Below, piece by piece: positions 1 through 10,378 of a stretch of 64,000 bases of DNA. The translations under genes were made by a program, and so were the position numbers. The stretch is from Serripes groenlandicus. Lineage: Eukaryota > Mollusca > Bivalvia > Cardiida > Cardiidae. The stretch spans positions 111,719,643 through 111,783,642 of the forward strand of contig JASEVX010000001.1 in the NCBI GenBank assembly GCA_031761405.1. The letters run 5' to 3'. The notes under the pieces were generated by a model. It worked only from the letters and a program-made list of their open reading frames with translations, did not search any database and was not told where the DNA came from. Position 1 is the stretch's first letter, and each line of letters opens with the position of its first letter.

Positions 1-278
1 ATTATGGCTCTGCATAATATATCGACCCAGATCAGCCTGCGCAGTCCGCGCAAGCTAATCCGGGCTGACACATTCCGTCACAGGGGAATAGAGGTATAGA
101 GTAAGATTCCTGAAACAGAAAATCCACAGAGGCGAAAAGTGCGCAATTTCTCCTATTGCCACAATATTTTCAACTTTTTGTCATAGGTAATCCATTCAAT
201 TATAGAGATTTTCTATTTTTTGACAAAATATGTTCAAAGTCGTCTGCTGCAGAATTGTCGTATGAGGGAAAGAGTTAA
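1..278. mobile_element. Chimera: left half of family B fused to one half of family A
   Basis: The left half of a family B element, up to ...gaggcgaaaagtg near 144, runs directly into the hairpin-to-end half of a family A element (cgcaatttctcc...gagggaaagagTTAA, ending at 278). The left boundary lies outside the window. The same chimera recurs at 1009-1305, so the fusion happened before the local duplication. The missing halves suggest one deletion spanning two adjacent MITEs. Confidence 0.75.
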
Positions 279-542
279 TGTCTCGTTTATATTATATTTT
301 TATTTTTTATGTTTAGTCTGGTTTTCCTGTAGCAAATCAGCCTTCGTTGTCATAATTGGAGCAGCGACTAGCGAAGGGATCATATTGCAATTATGTAAAG
401 GGTAGGCTCGGACTAACCTATCCAAACGCACAGTCTCACACAAGCTTTCACTGTACGTTTTCATTAAACAGAGTCATAACCAATTTTGACGTAAAACTTT
501 CGCACTATGTATGCTTCTTAATTCTGATGACTTACAAATTCA
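1..542 (+). repeat. Segmental duplicate block P, copy 1
   Basis: This block is nearly identical to 1031-1565. Its last ~260 bp, beginning tgtctcgtttatatt, also match 4011-4283. It ends at acaaattca and continues straight into block Q at 543, whereas the other two copies continue into block R. That junction marks a tandem-duplication breakpoint. Confidence 0.8.
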
Positions 543-1008
543 AGAATAATTGATTGTCATGTTTAAGGTGCCAATTTTCCTATTTGTTTGTTCTTATAGA
601 ACGCGACTAAATTATAGAGGATTACTGGTGATTATGTAGACATTCGATTTTCCTTGTGCATCACCGGATTCCATTTCCTTGAATAAATCTATTGACAAAC
701 TAGATTATGTTGTAGCTGATTTTGCCATGATACGCAGATTCTTTGCTTTGTATTTACTTTATTCTCTTGAGTTACATTTCTAACCTTGACCGTTTTCAGG
801 ATAAATAATAATATTAGTATATTTTCAATGACATGTTTTCCTCCTTTAATACTGAAGAGAGCAGAACTGAACAGAACTTTTAATTCAACTGAAGCTATCC
901 ATCTCAAGGTTGATATACACAAAGTTACATGCAGAAATGGTTAAGACAATACAAATATGGTATCTAGTAATTTTAGAATTAAGTACACACGTGTGTCTCA
1001 TATATGAA

Positions 1009-1305
1009 CCGTTCCACGAGAAAAGACAACATTATGGCTCTGCATAATATATCGACCCAGATCAGCCTGCGCAGTCGCGCAAGCTAATCCGGGCTGACAC
1101 ATTCCATCACAGGGGAATAGAGGTATAGAGTAAGATTCCTGAAACAGAAAATCCACAGAGGCGAAAAGTGCGCAATTTCTCCTATTGCCACAATATTTTC
1201 AACTTTTTGTCATAGTAATCCATTCAATTATAGAGATTTTCTATTTTTTGACAAATATGTTCAAAGTCGTCTGCTGCAGAATTGTCGTATGAGGGAAAGG
1301 GTTAA
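1009..1305. mobile_element. Chimera of family B left half and family A half, second copy
   Basis: The B left end is degenerate (gaaccgttccacgagaaaa). The element switches to family A at aaaagtgcgcaatttc near 1172 and ends in gggTTAA at 1302-1305, followed by tgtctcg. The junction is identical to the copy at 1-278. Confidence 0.75.
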
Positions 1306-1579
1306 TGTCTCGTTTATATTATATTTTTATTTGTAATGTTAGTCTGGTTTTCCTGTAGCAAATCAGCCTTCGTTGTCATAATTGGAGCAGCGACTAGCGA
1401 AGGATCATATTGCAATTATGTAAAGGGTAGGCTCGGACTAACCTATCCAAACGCACAGTCTCACACAAGCTTTCACTGTACGTTTTCATTAAACAGAGTC
1501 ATAACCAATGTTGACGTAAACTTTCGCACTATGTATGCTTCTTAATTCTGATGACTTACAAATTCATTTCGTTGCATTC

Positions 1580-1806
1580 TTAACCCTTTCCCAAATACAG
1601 CAAGTCTGCAGCAGACGACTTTGAAAACCTATATACAAAAACGTGAAAAATCTCATAAAAGATGGCTCTATGTTTAAAAAAAGTTGAAAACATTCGGTTC
1701 AAAGGAGAAATTGCTCATCATGAGCAATTCATCTTTGGCCACAATGTTTTCAAAAGTCGTCTGCTGCTATTGCGTCAAAATGCGTCTGCATGTGGGAAAG
1801 GGTTAA
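1580..1806 (+). mobile_element. Family A MITE (TTAA ends), full length
   Basis: Both TTAA ends remain (TTAACCCTTTCCCAAATACA at left, GGGAAAGGGTTAA at right), 227 bp. A second inner inverted pair reads ctgcagcagacg and cgtctgctgc. The central hairpin is gaaattgctcatcatgagcaatt. The duplicate in block R' is 4298-4524. Family ends fit a piggyBac-type TTAA target, but no transposase is present, so it would be non-autonomous. Confidence 0.85.
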
Positions 1807-2123
1807 AAGCGAATACATGTAAGTTTGATTTTTCCGCTCACACCATGTTAATAAAACATGTAAATTTATGGACGACGCTATACTTGAAATGCTTGTTTTG
1901 AAACAGCGACGTATGCAAAATTTACAAAAATACGAATAGAGTTTATACAAATAAATCACGATAACCGGCCTGTATATTGGACTATAAACCATCTGGAACA
2001 TTTATACAAATATAGGAGCGCCTTTTAGCGATTTGTTTTATACAGAACTGAACAGAACAGAACCCAACCTTTATTATTATCTCAAATCACAGGTACACGA
2101 GAAAAACAGTAAGCATGCAATTG

Positions 2124-2323
2124 NNNNNNNNNNNNNNNNNNNNNNNNNNNNNNNNNNNNNNNNNNNNNNNNNNNNNNNNNNNNNNNNNNNNNNNNNNNNN
2201 NNNNNNNNNNNNNNNNNNNNNNNNNNNNNNNNNNNNNNNNNNNNNNNNNNNNNNNNNNNNNNNNNNNNNNNNNNNNNNNNNNNNNNNNNNNNNNNNNNNN
2301 NNNNNNNNNNNNNNNNNNNNNNN
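2124..2323. other. Assembly gap, 200 N
   Basis: The run is exactly 200 N, the same length as the second gap, so it is a placeholder of unknown true size. The sequence left of it is the end of block R; the parallel block continues into a long GA tract. Confidence 0.98.
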
Positions 2324-2545
2324 AAATATTTTCCTCAAAGAATCACATTTTAACTACTTGATGACATTTGAAAAGAAATATGGGAAAAAACCTTCATGCT
2401 TCTTCTCTGCTTTTTTGAAACAGTGGCTTGGCTTTGTCCTGGTGATTTACTACCATTTTGAAGGTGGACGCTTTACCACTACACCACCGGCGGGAGAGTA
2501 TTACGTGTCTTCTTGGGTGGTTTTGGGTAATTCTCCTTTTCCATA

Positions 2546-2610
2546 AATATTATTAAAAGTCGTCTGTTACAAAGTCGTCAATTTGTCGTCTGGATGATGA
2601 AAAGAGTAAA
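2546..2610 (-). mobile_element. Family A end fragment
   Basis: aaaagtcgtctgttacaaagtcgtc followed by gatgaaaagagtaaaa resembles the inner and outer terminal repeats of family A. No opposite end was found. Decayed. Confidence 0.4.
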
Positions 2611-2704
2611 ATCGTAATTGTAACCGAAGTCCATTCCATTATATAACGGTCGCCTAACCCTGTGCTATTACGTAAATAGTTTATTAACCCTACCATAAAC
2701 ACAC

Positions 2705-2915
2705 ATGAGCCGAATGACGGGAAAACCAACATTGTCGACTCTGCGTAAAGTTTCGACCCGGATCAGCCTAAACATGACGCGCAGGCTAACAGACACTTTC
2801 GCCTATTGTGGATTTTCTGTTTCAGGAATCATTACTCTATACCTCTATTTCCCCGAGACGGAATGTGTCAGCCCGGATTAACCAAGCGAATCCGAATGAG
2901 CATTAAGCATGCGGA
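2705..2915 (-). mobile_element. Family B MITE, right end decayed
   Basis: It starts tgagccgaatgacgggaaaa and carries the B internal signatures: cgacccggatcagcct, the inner cctctatttccccgagacgg and the segment ttttctgtttcaggaatcat. The right terminal repeat is replaced by unrelated sequence after about 2915. Confidence 0.7.
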
Positions 2916-3087
2916 CCGCTTTGGATTTCATGTATATATAGTTGGAGCCATTTCTTAGCCACATCACATATTGATATTGGAAGCAAAATAAACGTTTTTC
3001 AACACAAATAATTACGTTAACTAAAAGCCGTATAGCTCAATAGTATTCTTTCGTTTATAGAGACTATCCATGTGGTTACGTAGATGT

Positions 3088-3130
3088 TCACAAAGTCGTC
3101 TGCTGCAAAATGGTTGCGTGTGGGGAAAGG
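3088..3130 (-). mobile_element. Family A terminal fragment
   Basis: caaagtcgtctgctgcaaaa followed by gtggggaaagggcaa is a solo family A end with a damaged TTAA. Confidence 0.5.
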
Positions 3131-3228
3131 GCAAGCAGAAAACAAGGTTCTTCGAAAATAAGAATCATTCCAGCGGGAAGTCTTGAGATCTTCCACTAAT
3201 ATAAAGTACTATCTCCTTCAGGGGGAAA

Positions 3229-3259
<31 letters not shown>
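3229..3259 (+). repeat. Poly-G run, 31 nt
   Basis: An uninterrupted run of 31 G, preceded by gggggaaa, directly abuts duplicate block Q'. It is either a homopolymer microsatellite or a sequencing or assembly artefact at a duplication breakpoint. Confidence 0.85.
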
Positions 3260-3261
<2 letters not shown>

Positions 3262-3733
3262 GAAGCAAGAATAATTGATTGTCATGTTTAAGGTGCCAAT
3301 TTTCCTATTTGTTTGTTCTTATAGAACGCGGCTAAATTATAGAGGATTACTGGTGATTATGTAGACATTTCGATTTTCCTTGGGCATCACTGGAATCCAT
3401 TTCCTTGAATAAATCTATTGACAAACTAGATTATGTTGTAGCTGATTTTGCCATGATACGCAGATTATTTGCTTTGTATTTACTTTATTCTCTTGAGTTA
3501 CATATCTAACCTTGACCGTTTTCAGGATAAATATAACATTAGTATGTTTTCAATGACATGTTTTCCTCCTTTAATACTGAAAACAGAGCAGAACTGAACA
3601 GACATTTTAATTTCAACTAAAGCATATCCATCTCAAGGTTGATATACACAAAGTTACATGCAGAAATGGTTAAGACAATACAAATATGGTATCTAGTAAT
3701 TTTAGAATTAAGTACACACGTGTGTCTCATATA

Positions 3734-3987
3734 TGAGCCGTTCCAAGAGAAAACCAACATTATGGTCTCTGCGTAATATATCGACCCAGATCAGCCTGCG
3801 CAATCCGCGCAGGCTAATTTGGGCTGACACATTCCGTCACAGGGGAATAGAGGTATAGAATAAGGATTCCGAAAACAGAAAAATCCACAGAGGCGAAAAG
3901 TGTCTGTCTTGGTAAGCCTGCGTGGCATGCTTAGGCTGATCTAGGTCGATTACTTTACGCTGTTGTTGGGTTCTCGTAATCGGCTCA
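3734..3987 (+). mobile_element. Family B MITE, full length
   Basis: 254 bp, from tgagccgttccaagagaaaa to ttctcgtaatcggctca. Internal order is cgacccagatcagcctgcgc, a gcgcaggctaat partner, gacacattccgtcacagggg, then gaggcgaaaagtgtctgtc and ggcatgcttaggctgat. It has nested short inverted repeats and no coding sequence. The flanking dinucleotide is TA on both sides, which fits a Tc1/mariner-like target duplication. Confidence 0.8.
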
Positions 3988-4006
3988 TATGTAAGTTGTA
4001 AGCATT

Positions 4007-4010
4007 TTAA
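4007..4010. other. Candidate empty TTAA target site
   Basis: Here agcattTTAAtgtctcg has a single TTAA. The paralogous positions 275-278 and 1302-1305 have the same right flank tgtctcgttta but a family A end attached to the TTAA. This is consistent with insertion, or precise excision, at TTAA. Confidence 0.55.
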
Positions 4011-4297
4011 TGTCTCGTTTATATTATATTTTTATTTTCTATGTTTAGTCTGGTTTTCCTGTAGCAATTCAGCCTTCGTTTTCATAATTGTGAGCAGCGA
4101 CTAGCGAAGGGATCATATTGCAATTATGTAAAGGGTAGGCTCGGACTAACCTATCCAAACACACAGTCTCACATGTTAGTTGTAAGCTTTCACTGTACGT
4201 TTTCATTAAACAGAGTCATAAACAATCTTGACGTTCAACTTTCGCACTATGTATGCTTATTAATTCCGATGACTTACAAATTCATTTAGTTGCATTC

Positions 4298-4524
4298 TTA
4301 ACCCTTTCCCAATACGGCAAGTCTGCAGCAGACGACTTTGAAACCTATATACAAAAACGTGAAAAATCTTCATAAAAGATAGCTCTATTGTTAAAAGAAA
4401 TTGTAAACATTCGGTCCAAAGGAGAAATTGCTCATCATGAGCAATTTCATCTTTGTCCACAATGTTTTCAAAAGTCGTCTGCTGCTATTGGGTCAAAATG
4501 CGTCTGCATGTGGGAAAGGGTTAA
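4298..4524 (+). mobile_element. Family A MITE, full length
   Basis: The paralogue of 1580-1806 in block R', 227 bp, with TTAA at both ends. Hairpin arms are ccaaaggagaaattgctcat and atgagcaatttcatctttg. Confidence 0.85.
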
Positions 4525-4852
4525 AAGCGAATACATGTAAGTTTGATTTTTCCGCTCACACCATGTTAAAACATGTAAATTTATGGACGACACTTTACTT
4601 GAAATGCTTGTTTTGAAACAACGACGTATGCAAAATTTACAAAAATACGAATAGAGTTTACAAATAATCACGATAACCGGCCTGTATATTGGACTATAAA
4701 CCATCTGAAACACTTATACAAATATAGGTGCGCCTTTTAGCGATTTGTTTTATACAGAACTGAAACAGAACCCAACCTTTATTATCGCAAATCACAGGTA
4801 CACGAGAAAAACAATAAACAGTAAGCATGCAATTTTCATGAAACATGATAGA

Positions 4853-5135
<283 letters not shown>

Positions 5136-5139
5136 TATA

Positions 5140-5811
5140 TACTATAAGTGTATACATCTGCGTATAGTGAAGACTCGGATTAGCATGTGCATCCACACAG
5201 AACTGTCCGCCTCTTTGCTATTTAGACAAAATGCATCTATAGACCGAAAACTAGAATTGTAGCCCAACTAGGTTCAACTTCAATGTCACTGTAAATGTCA
5301 ATAGGACTCCAAATCATAAGAGGCGGCTCCTATATCGAAGAAAGATATATGAATGTGCACAACAATGAACATTGGACTATAACGATCATGACGTTTTGAG
5401 TAAGCTAATGGAGTTGCACAGTATAACAAATGGAATCGAGTGTATCTTTATATATAAAAACAACAACAAAGTCACAAGACATATACACAACTATGAATGA
5501 TAGACTATCATGGGCGATTATATAACGAATCTGGACGTTTTAAGTACGTAAGCTTTTAAAACAATTCTGTCTACCTGGCGAGTGTATAATTGAAAAGGCG
5601 CGAAACGCTATATGATTGACAGCTAATGCAGATGCAGATTTAATCAAAATCGACTATTGCACAGACCTGTTTTTGGAAAAGCAATCAACAAAGCCATGCA
5701 TGACCTGCGCTCCTGGAAAGTAAACTAGAAACTATTTTCTTCCAATGTACGAGATCGTAGATGTAACTCCAGACAAACAGTGCTGTGTTTGTATTAAGTT
5801 TTACGCCACTT
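5140..5811. other. Unannotated interval
   Basis: AT-rich single-copy-looking DNA. The short stretch agtgaagactcggattagcatgtgcatcc near 5167 resembles pieces at 18140, 55190 and 56150, perhaps an old repeat. No gene seen. Confidence 0.4.
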
Positions 5812-5940
5812 GCAACATTTCTTTCAGTTATATCACGTCGTTTCTTGCGTACGTTTCCAGTACTACTGGATCATTTGTCGTGACACAAGCGAATCAACCC
5901 CACGATCCTAATTTCCAAAGAGGTAAAGCAATTACTACCA
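5812..5940 (-). mobile_element. SINE S1 3' fragment
   Basis: On the minus strand it reads ...ttgattcgcttgtgtcacga, then gatccagtagtactgg, then cgacgtgatataactgaa, matching the body of S1 copies at 20044 and 62350. The tRNA-like head is missing. Confidence 0.7.
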
Positions 5941-6014
5941 ATTTTAAAAAATATTTGGTAAACAAACAGTTTAGATTTGAATCAGACAGCAGAACTGTTT
6001 TTATCTACGCTATC

Positions 6015-6273
6015 ACCTCGGTAGCTCAGTGGGTAGCGACCCGAGCTATCAATTTAGTTAGAGGTTGTGAGTTAGAATCTATACTTTCCGACGTTTGACG
6101 ATGCGACAACCGTCATTAGTCTTCCACCGATGGCCTAACCGTATATGCGGAAAAGAAGCCGGGAAAGACTGTTGTGGACAGAACTGGTGTTTGAAAGCCA
6201 GGAAACACATGGATATGTGAACTGGCCGTCGTGATATGACTGTTGAAAATTGTTGAAGATGGCGTCAACACTC

Positions 6274-6306
<33 letters not shown>

Positions 6307-6307
6307 G
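6015..6307 (+). mobile_element. SINE S2 with tRNA-like head and (ATCA)n tail
   Basis: The head has an A-box-like cggtagctcagtgggtagcg and a degenerate B-box-like gaggttgtgagttagaatct. The body includes cgtcattagtcttccaccga and aactggccgtcgtgatatga. The 3' part is tgttgaaaattgttgaagat followed by (atca)n at 6274-6307. Copies at 49455 and 57845 share the body. It is tRNA-derived and would be Pol III transcribed; whether it is active is unknown. Confidence 0.75.
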
Positions 6308-6622
6308 CAGTTTTCATGGTAGGATGCTTACATACAGTAATTAAATCAGACTGAGGTACATTTTTCAACCATGGATTGCACAATTTGATAAATAGATGAT
6401 ATTTTGTATTTTCTTATCAATTCTTAAGATAACTATATATGACAGTCAAAGATTTACACCAGCAGAAATCAAATTAGGCAAAATTATGATATTGTCCTAG
6501 AGAACGATACGCGTCCGACCAGAATGGACCTTGTTACATCTGAGGAACGATGGGGTAAAACAATAACAAAGTAACCGGACCATCTGTACCCGCGGTCGAT
6601 ATGTGGGTTTATTTACCATCGT
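6308..6622. other. Unannotated interval
   Basis: No repeat family or coding signal recognised in this AT-rich spacer. Confidence 0.4.
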
Positions 6623-6835
6623 GAACCCTTTCTCACATGCAGACGCATTATGGCGAATTTGCAGCAATCGACTTTTGAAATCATTGTGGCAAATTTAGAA
6701 ATTACTCATAATTTCTTTTTCTCCCAACAATATGTTCGATGCTATTCAATACGTGCATGTTCATGTATACAGATTTTCATTATAATTAGCCTCGATGTTT
6801 TCAAAGTCACCTGCCGCAGATTTGCTGTGGGTTAA
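6623..6835 (-). mobile_element. Family A MITE, diverged
   Basis: Left end gaaccctttctcacatgcagacgc, right end tcaaagtcacctgccgcagatt...gggttaaa. The central palindrome is reduced to gaaattactcataatttc. TTAA survives only at the right. Confidence 0.7.
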
Positions 6836-7470
6836 ACACCCACATTTTCGAGTGCGGGTACAGCAAGTTCGGCTCGTGAAAAAAGCGGATAGTAGTGAAA
6901 TCGACAGGGCTACCCTACTAAATTCGCCGGAACTACGGTTCTTTTCGAATAAGCCGTATGCCTAAAACATCTGATGAGACTGTACACATCTACATACTCA
7001 TATGAGTATTTACTTTGCGCAGATTCAGCAAAATATCTCATTTCGTCTGTTAGCAACTTAAACGGTTAATAGTATTCGATGTCACCCTAAAAAAGTGCTG
7101 GTTTCTGAATTGTGATTGCGGTGACAAGACGTCCACTGGGAAAAGTCTTGTCGTATCCATTATTTATAAAGCCACACTATTGTATACGGAATACGGAGTC
7201 TCCCACGCCCGGGGAGATGATGTAGCACGAAATATTATGACAGAACATACGAAGAGCATCATCAGTTATCTGGGCACGTTCAAGCTCGCTCGGTTACCAT
7301 CTCCACTGTATTTTATGTAATCAATTCTATATACATTTGTCGACAAACCTTTTTAAACTTATGTAGCGATTCCAAATTTCTATAAATAATAAAAGACTTC
7401 TTTATTTTGCACATACATTTGCTTATTCTTTTTGACACGCTTTTAATACCAAAAAGTAATTCAATTCTCT
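6836..7470. other. Unannotated interval
   Basis: No family copy or exon recognised. Confidence 0.35.
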
Positions 7471-7681
7471 TTAACTCTTTCAGCGCCGAATTGTTTAAAG
7501 TAGACTCTTCTATGTTCAAACTCGGACGGAACTATTTTCATGTTATAGGATTTTTAGAATATCTTTATAACTTACAGCCAAACAATGCAGATTTCAGGTG
7601 AGACAGCTCATTACGAGCTGCCTCACCTAAATCTGTATTGTTTGCAAAAAGCTCAATATTGCCTTTGGCGCTAAAAGAGTT
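7471..7681 (+). mobile_element. Family D MITE with long central hairpin
   Basis: 211 bp. Left end TTAACTCTTTCAGCGCC, right end GGCGCTAAAAGAGTT. A central ~31 bp-arm hairpin runs from caaacaatgcagatttcagg to gcctcacctaaatctgtatt with a loop of about 5 nt. Two more copies lie at 37757 (reverse) and 52332. The terminal TTAACYCTTTC is shared with family A. Confidence 0.85.
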
Positions 7682-7737
7682 CAGGCTTTCCTATACATAA
7701 AACATTGATGGTACATTTATTGTATGGTGTTTTAAAC

Positions 7738-7965
7738 ATCTTTCAACATTATTTCAATATCACGGCGTTTTCTGTGTAGGTTATGAGTACTACTGGCACA
7801 CTATCCTGACACTAGCGATTCATTCGTTATGCTTACCAACAAGTCTTGAACACCAAGGAGGGAAGCCATTACCATAATCTTTGAAGTCTTCGGTATGACA
7901 CAACAGGGAATAGAACAAGCGACATCTCGCACCCGAGTCGGACGCTTTATCAGTCAGTGACATTG
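7738..7965 (-). mobile_element. SINE S1, nearly complete
   Basis: The reverse strand reads a head gactgataaagcgtccgact...gcttgttctattccctg, then cttccctccttggtgttcaa, gtgtcaggatagtgtgccag, and ends aaaacgccgtgatattgaaa. The head is degenerate compared with 20048-20120. Confidence 0.7.
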
Positions 7966-8064
7966 GTGATGCAATTAAAGTCATCACAAAATACAATGCA
8001 TTTGCCTACCACTTTTGAAACAAACTTATATATATATATGATAACAAAAAATATGGACATTCTC

Positions 8065-8212
8065 TAGAAATGAAAGTTTATTTATTTGGCAAATTGATAA
8101 ATGCTCACCCTGAGAACATGTCCTTTTTGCAACAATTATTTTTAAAAGCTGTCTGCTGCAAATACGTCAAAATCAAATAGGTCTGCATATTGAAAAGGAG
8201 TTAGAGTCTGGA
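8065..8212 (+). mobile_element. Family A fragment
   Basis: tctagaaatgaaagtttatt, ctcaccctgagaacatgtcctttttgc, then gctgtctgctgcaaatacgtc and gaaaaggagtta match the right two thirds of family A. The left end is not visible. Confidence 0.5.
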
Positions 8213-8377
8213 GAATCGTTTAGACCCAACAGACATGTATCTTGTCTAATTCATCAATATAATTAAAACATTTGAAGACAAGTAGTAAGCCTCTGAGTTT
8301 GAGTCCTTGTAGTTTAAACCCCCTATGATGTCATTCCGGTACTTTTCTTTACGTCCTGACGCATCATAGTAGGACTG

Positions 8378-8451
8378 GGTATCGATCTCAGCCTATATAC
8401 AACTATATTACAATGGTATCGATCTCAGCCTATATACAACTATATTACAAG
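8378..8451 (+). repeat. Two-copy 37 bp tandem repeat
   Basis: ggtatcgatctcagcctata...tattacaa occurs twice, starting at 8378 and 8415. Confidence 0.85.
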
Positions 8452-9346
8452 GGTTTTGAAATAAGGAATGAAAATAATTATGTAGATTAACTCTGTTTCA
8501 GTTGCATCCTTAAGATGAAAATCAATGTGGAAATTGCGAAAATTGAACAACGTCGTCACCTTCTTTAATGATTTTGGATTGATTTTCTAAGGTTTTTTTT
8601 CTTCTCTCAAATGACTGATATCCATTTGATATTAATGCTTGTAATTTTGTATAATTACACTAGATTGTTATTTGCCGTTTGCCATTAAAACGGGTGAAAA
8701 TATATATAGTTTCTAGAATATTTCCAAACATTAATTGTGTTAGTTCGCTATTTGACTTTGTTCAAATAAAAGTGTTATATGTATGTGGTCTGTTGGGCAA
8801 ATTGCTCTTTTTCCTGAATAAACTGAATAAACTATATCTATCTATATATATCTATCTAATAGAAACGTTGGATGCCTTACCGCGTTCGCTCACGTATTAA
8901 TATGCTGCAGTGTTTTTACGTTTACCTTATCGATGTACTGTAATTTTACGATTACCTCATCTAACATGTTTTAGATATACTGTAATTTGACGATTACCTC
9001 ATCTAACGTGTTTAAGCTGTTCCAGTATGCCTGTACTGTTTAACAATATCGATAATAAGTTAAATTTACACGTGTTTTGTCATCTCTTGGTAATATATCA
9101 GCGACGCTCCTGAAAAAACAATTGTATGACATTCGAGACAAGTGTAGATCCGCGCAGCTTGATCTGGCGCCACACCGTTGGATACTAAATAGCACAAAGC
9201 TTTAAGAAACTTCTGAAACACAGTGTACTCTGTTGCGCCGGGAGATGATTGTCTACATTTGTTACATTTGAGGTAAGGTTAGTTATCCCCCTCTATTTGA
9301 TCTACTTAAGCATTTAAACCAGTACATGTATGAAACACACACTAAG
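8452..9346. other. Unannotated interval with a two-copy tandem repeat
   Basis: A ~43 bp unit (actgtaatttKacgattacc...) occurs at 8936 and 8979. Otherwise AT-rich sequence without a recognisable gene. Confidence 0.4.
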
Positions 9347-9561
9347 TTAATCCTTTCCCACATATATACGCATTTTGACGCCCATGCAGGAGACAACTTT
9401 TTGCAAAACATTCTGGCAAAAGGAGAAATTGCTCATAATTGCTACAAATTGTTCAACTTTATTCAATAAATATACTTTCATTTATAGAGATTAACTACAT
9501 TTGTCAGAGGATGTTGTCAAAGTCATCTGTTGCATATTTGTTGTATGTGGGAAAGGGTTAA
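9347..9561 (-). mobile_element. Family A MITE
   Basis: TTAATCCTTTCCCACATATA at left and gtgggaaagggTTAA at right. The right hairpin arm is broken (gctcataattgctacaaatt), so the central palindrome is imperfect. Confidence 0.75.
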
Positions 9562-10179
9562 TACTTACTAACACTTATAATGGTGCAACTGGACCTGACC
9601 TTCATAACGTGCACGTCTAATTACACCGCGGTGTAAACGTATCAAATGCCAAATCGAATTGCGTATATTGTATTGCTGTAGTGGTGTACATGTGCTTACT
9701 TGTAACTTTTCAGTCACGCAACATTCAAGGTATAAACCTGTTATTGGACTGTGTTTAACTGCTCGGAATTGAATGAATAAGAAATAGAACTTTTATTATT
9801 GCAGTGTTGCCTTGCTGACATTGCAGACATTGCAGGGTAAGAGGCATTTTCGCTTAAATGCGGTGTACACAAGTATATAACCTTAGCTTATAAATGATAA
9901 CTAAATAAAACATCTGGTTCTGCATCCACACAGGTTTGTTAATCTGACTCTAAATTTGGCGCGAATTCCATGTGGTGGGTGTTTTACAAAGCACGGCCTA
10001 TCTGACGCAGCGACAGTAACCAGTTATTTCCTTCTAAATTATTAGTATTTGTTAGATGCGTATACCTGTATTACATTGTATTTTATTGTCATTGATATAC
10101 AAAACACCAACTATAATATCCGAAATGCAATTCAAGTTACATGTAACTAAACATTCTTTTGTTTCGAAAGTACTATTGG
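9562..10179. other. Unannotated interval
   Basis: No family copy, tRNA or exon recognised. Confidence 0.35.
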
Positions 10180-10372
10180 CAGAGGTCTAGATAATAAGGG
10201 GTGTTCAGCTCTTTTCCCATAATGTCTCTCTTGTCATTACACCAAACCCTTTGTTGTGGGTACTCAAAAGAATCGTCTCACTGAGACGATTCTTTTGAGT
10301 ACCCACAACATAGGGTTTGAGAGTCAAAATGGGATTTTATAACGTGCAAAACACCCCTTAGCTAGTGCTCTG
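10180..10372. mobile_element. Family C palindromic MITE (hAT-like ends)
   Basis: 193 bp, starting CAGAGGTCTAGATAATAAGG and ending GCTAGTGCTCTG, flanked by a perfect 6 bp direct repeat TATTGG (10174-10179 and 10373-10378). The central palindrome has two 38 bp arms (10243-10280, 10282-10319) around one base, with one mismatch. CAGAG-type ends suggest hAT, but hAT duplications are normally 8 bp, so the superfamily is uncertain. Confidence 0.85.
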
Positions 10373-10378
10373 TATTGG

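Larger units (their letters stand above)
543..2123 (+). repeat. ~1.57 kb duplicated block Q-P-R, copy 1
   Basis: Order is Q (543-1030), P' (1031-1565) and R (1566-2123). The same order recurs at 3266-4833 with scattered small indels. R stops at the N gap just after gtaagcatgcaatt. In the other copy that point leads within ~30 bp into a GA microsatellite, so the gap probably hides one. The open frames inside are shadows in repeats. Confidence 0.8.
3266..4833 (+). repeat. Duplicated block Q-P-R, copy 2
   Basis: Q' (3266-3760), an intact family B element (3734-3987), the P tail (4011-4283) and R' (4284-4833) parallel 543-2123. The difference is informative: here B is complete and no family A element sits at the TTAA of 4007-4010. 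Confidence 0.8.

Noticed and set aside
2033..2546. Open frames spanning the N run
   Set aside because: Most of each is unknown residues from the 200 N gap.
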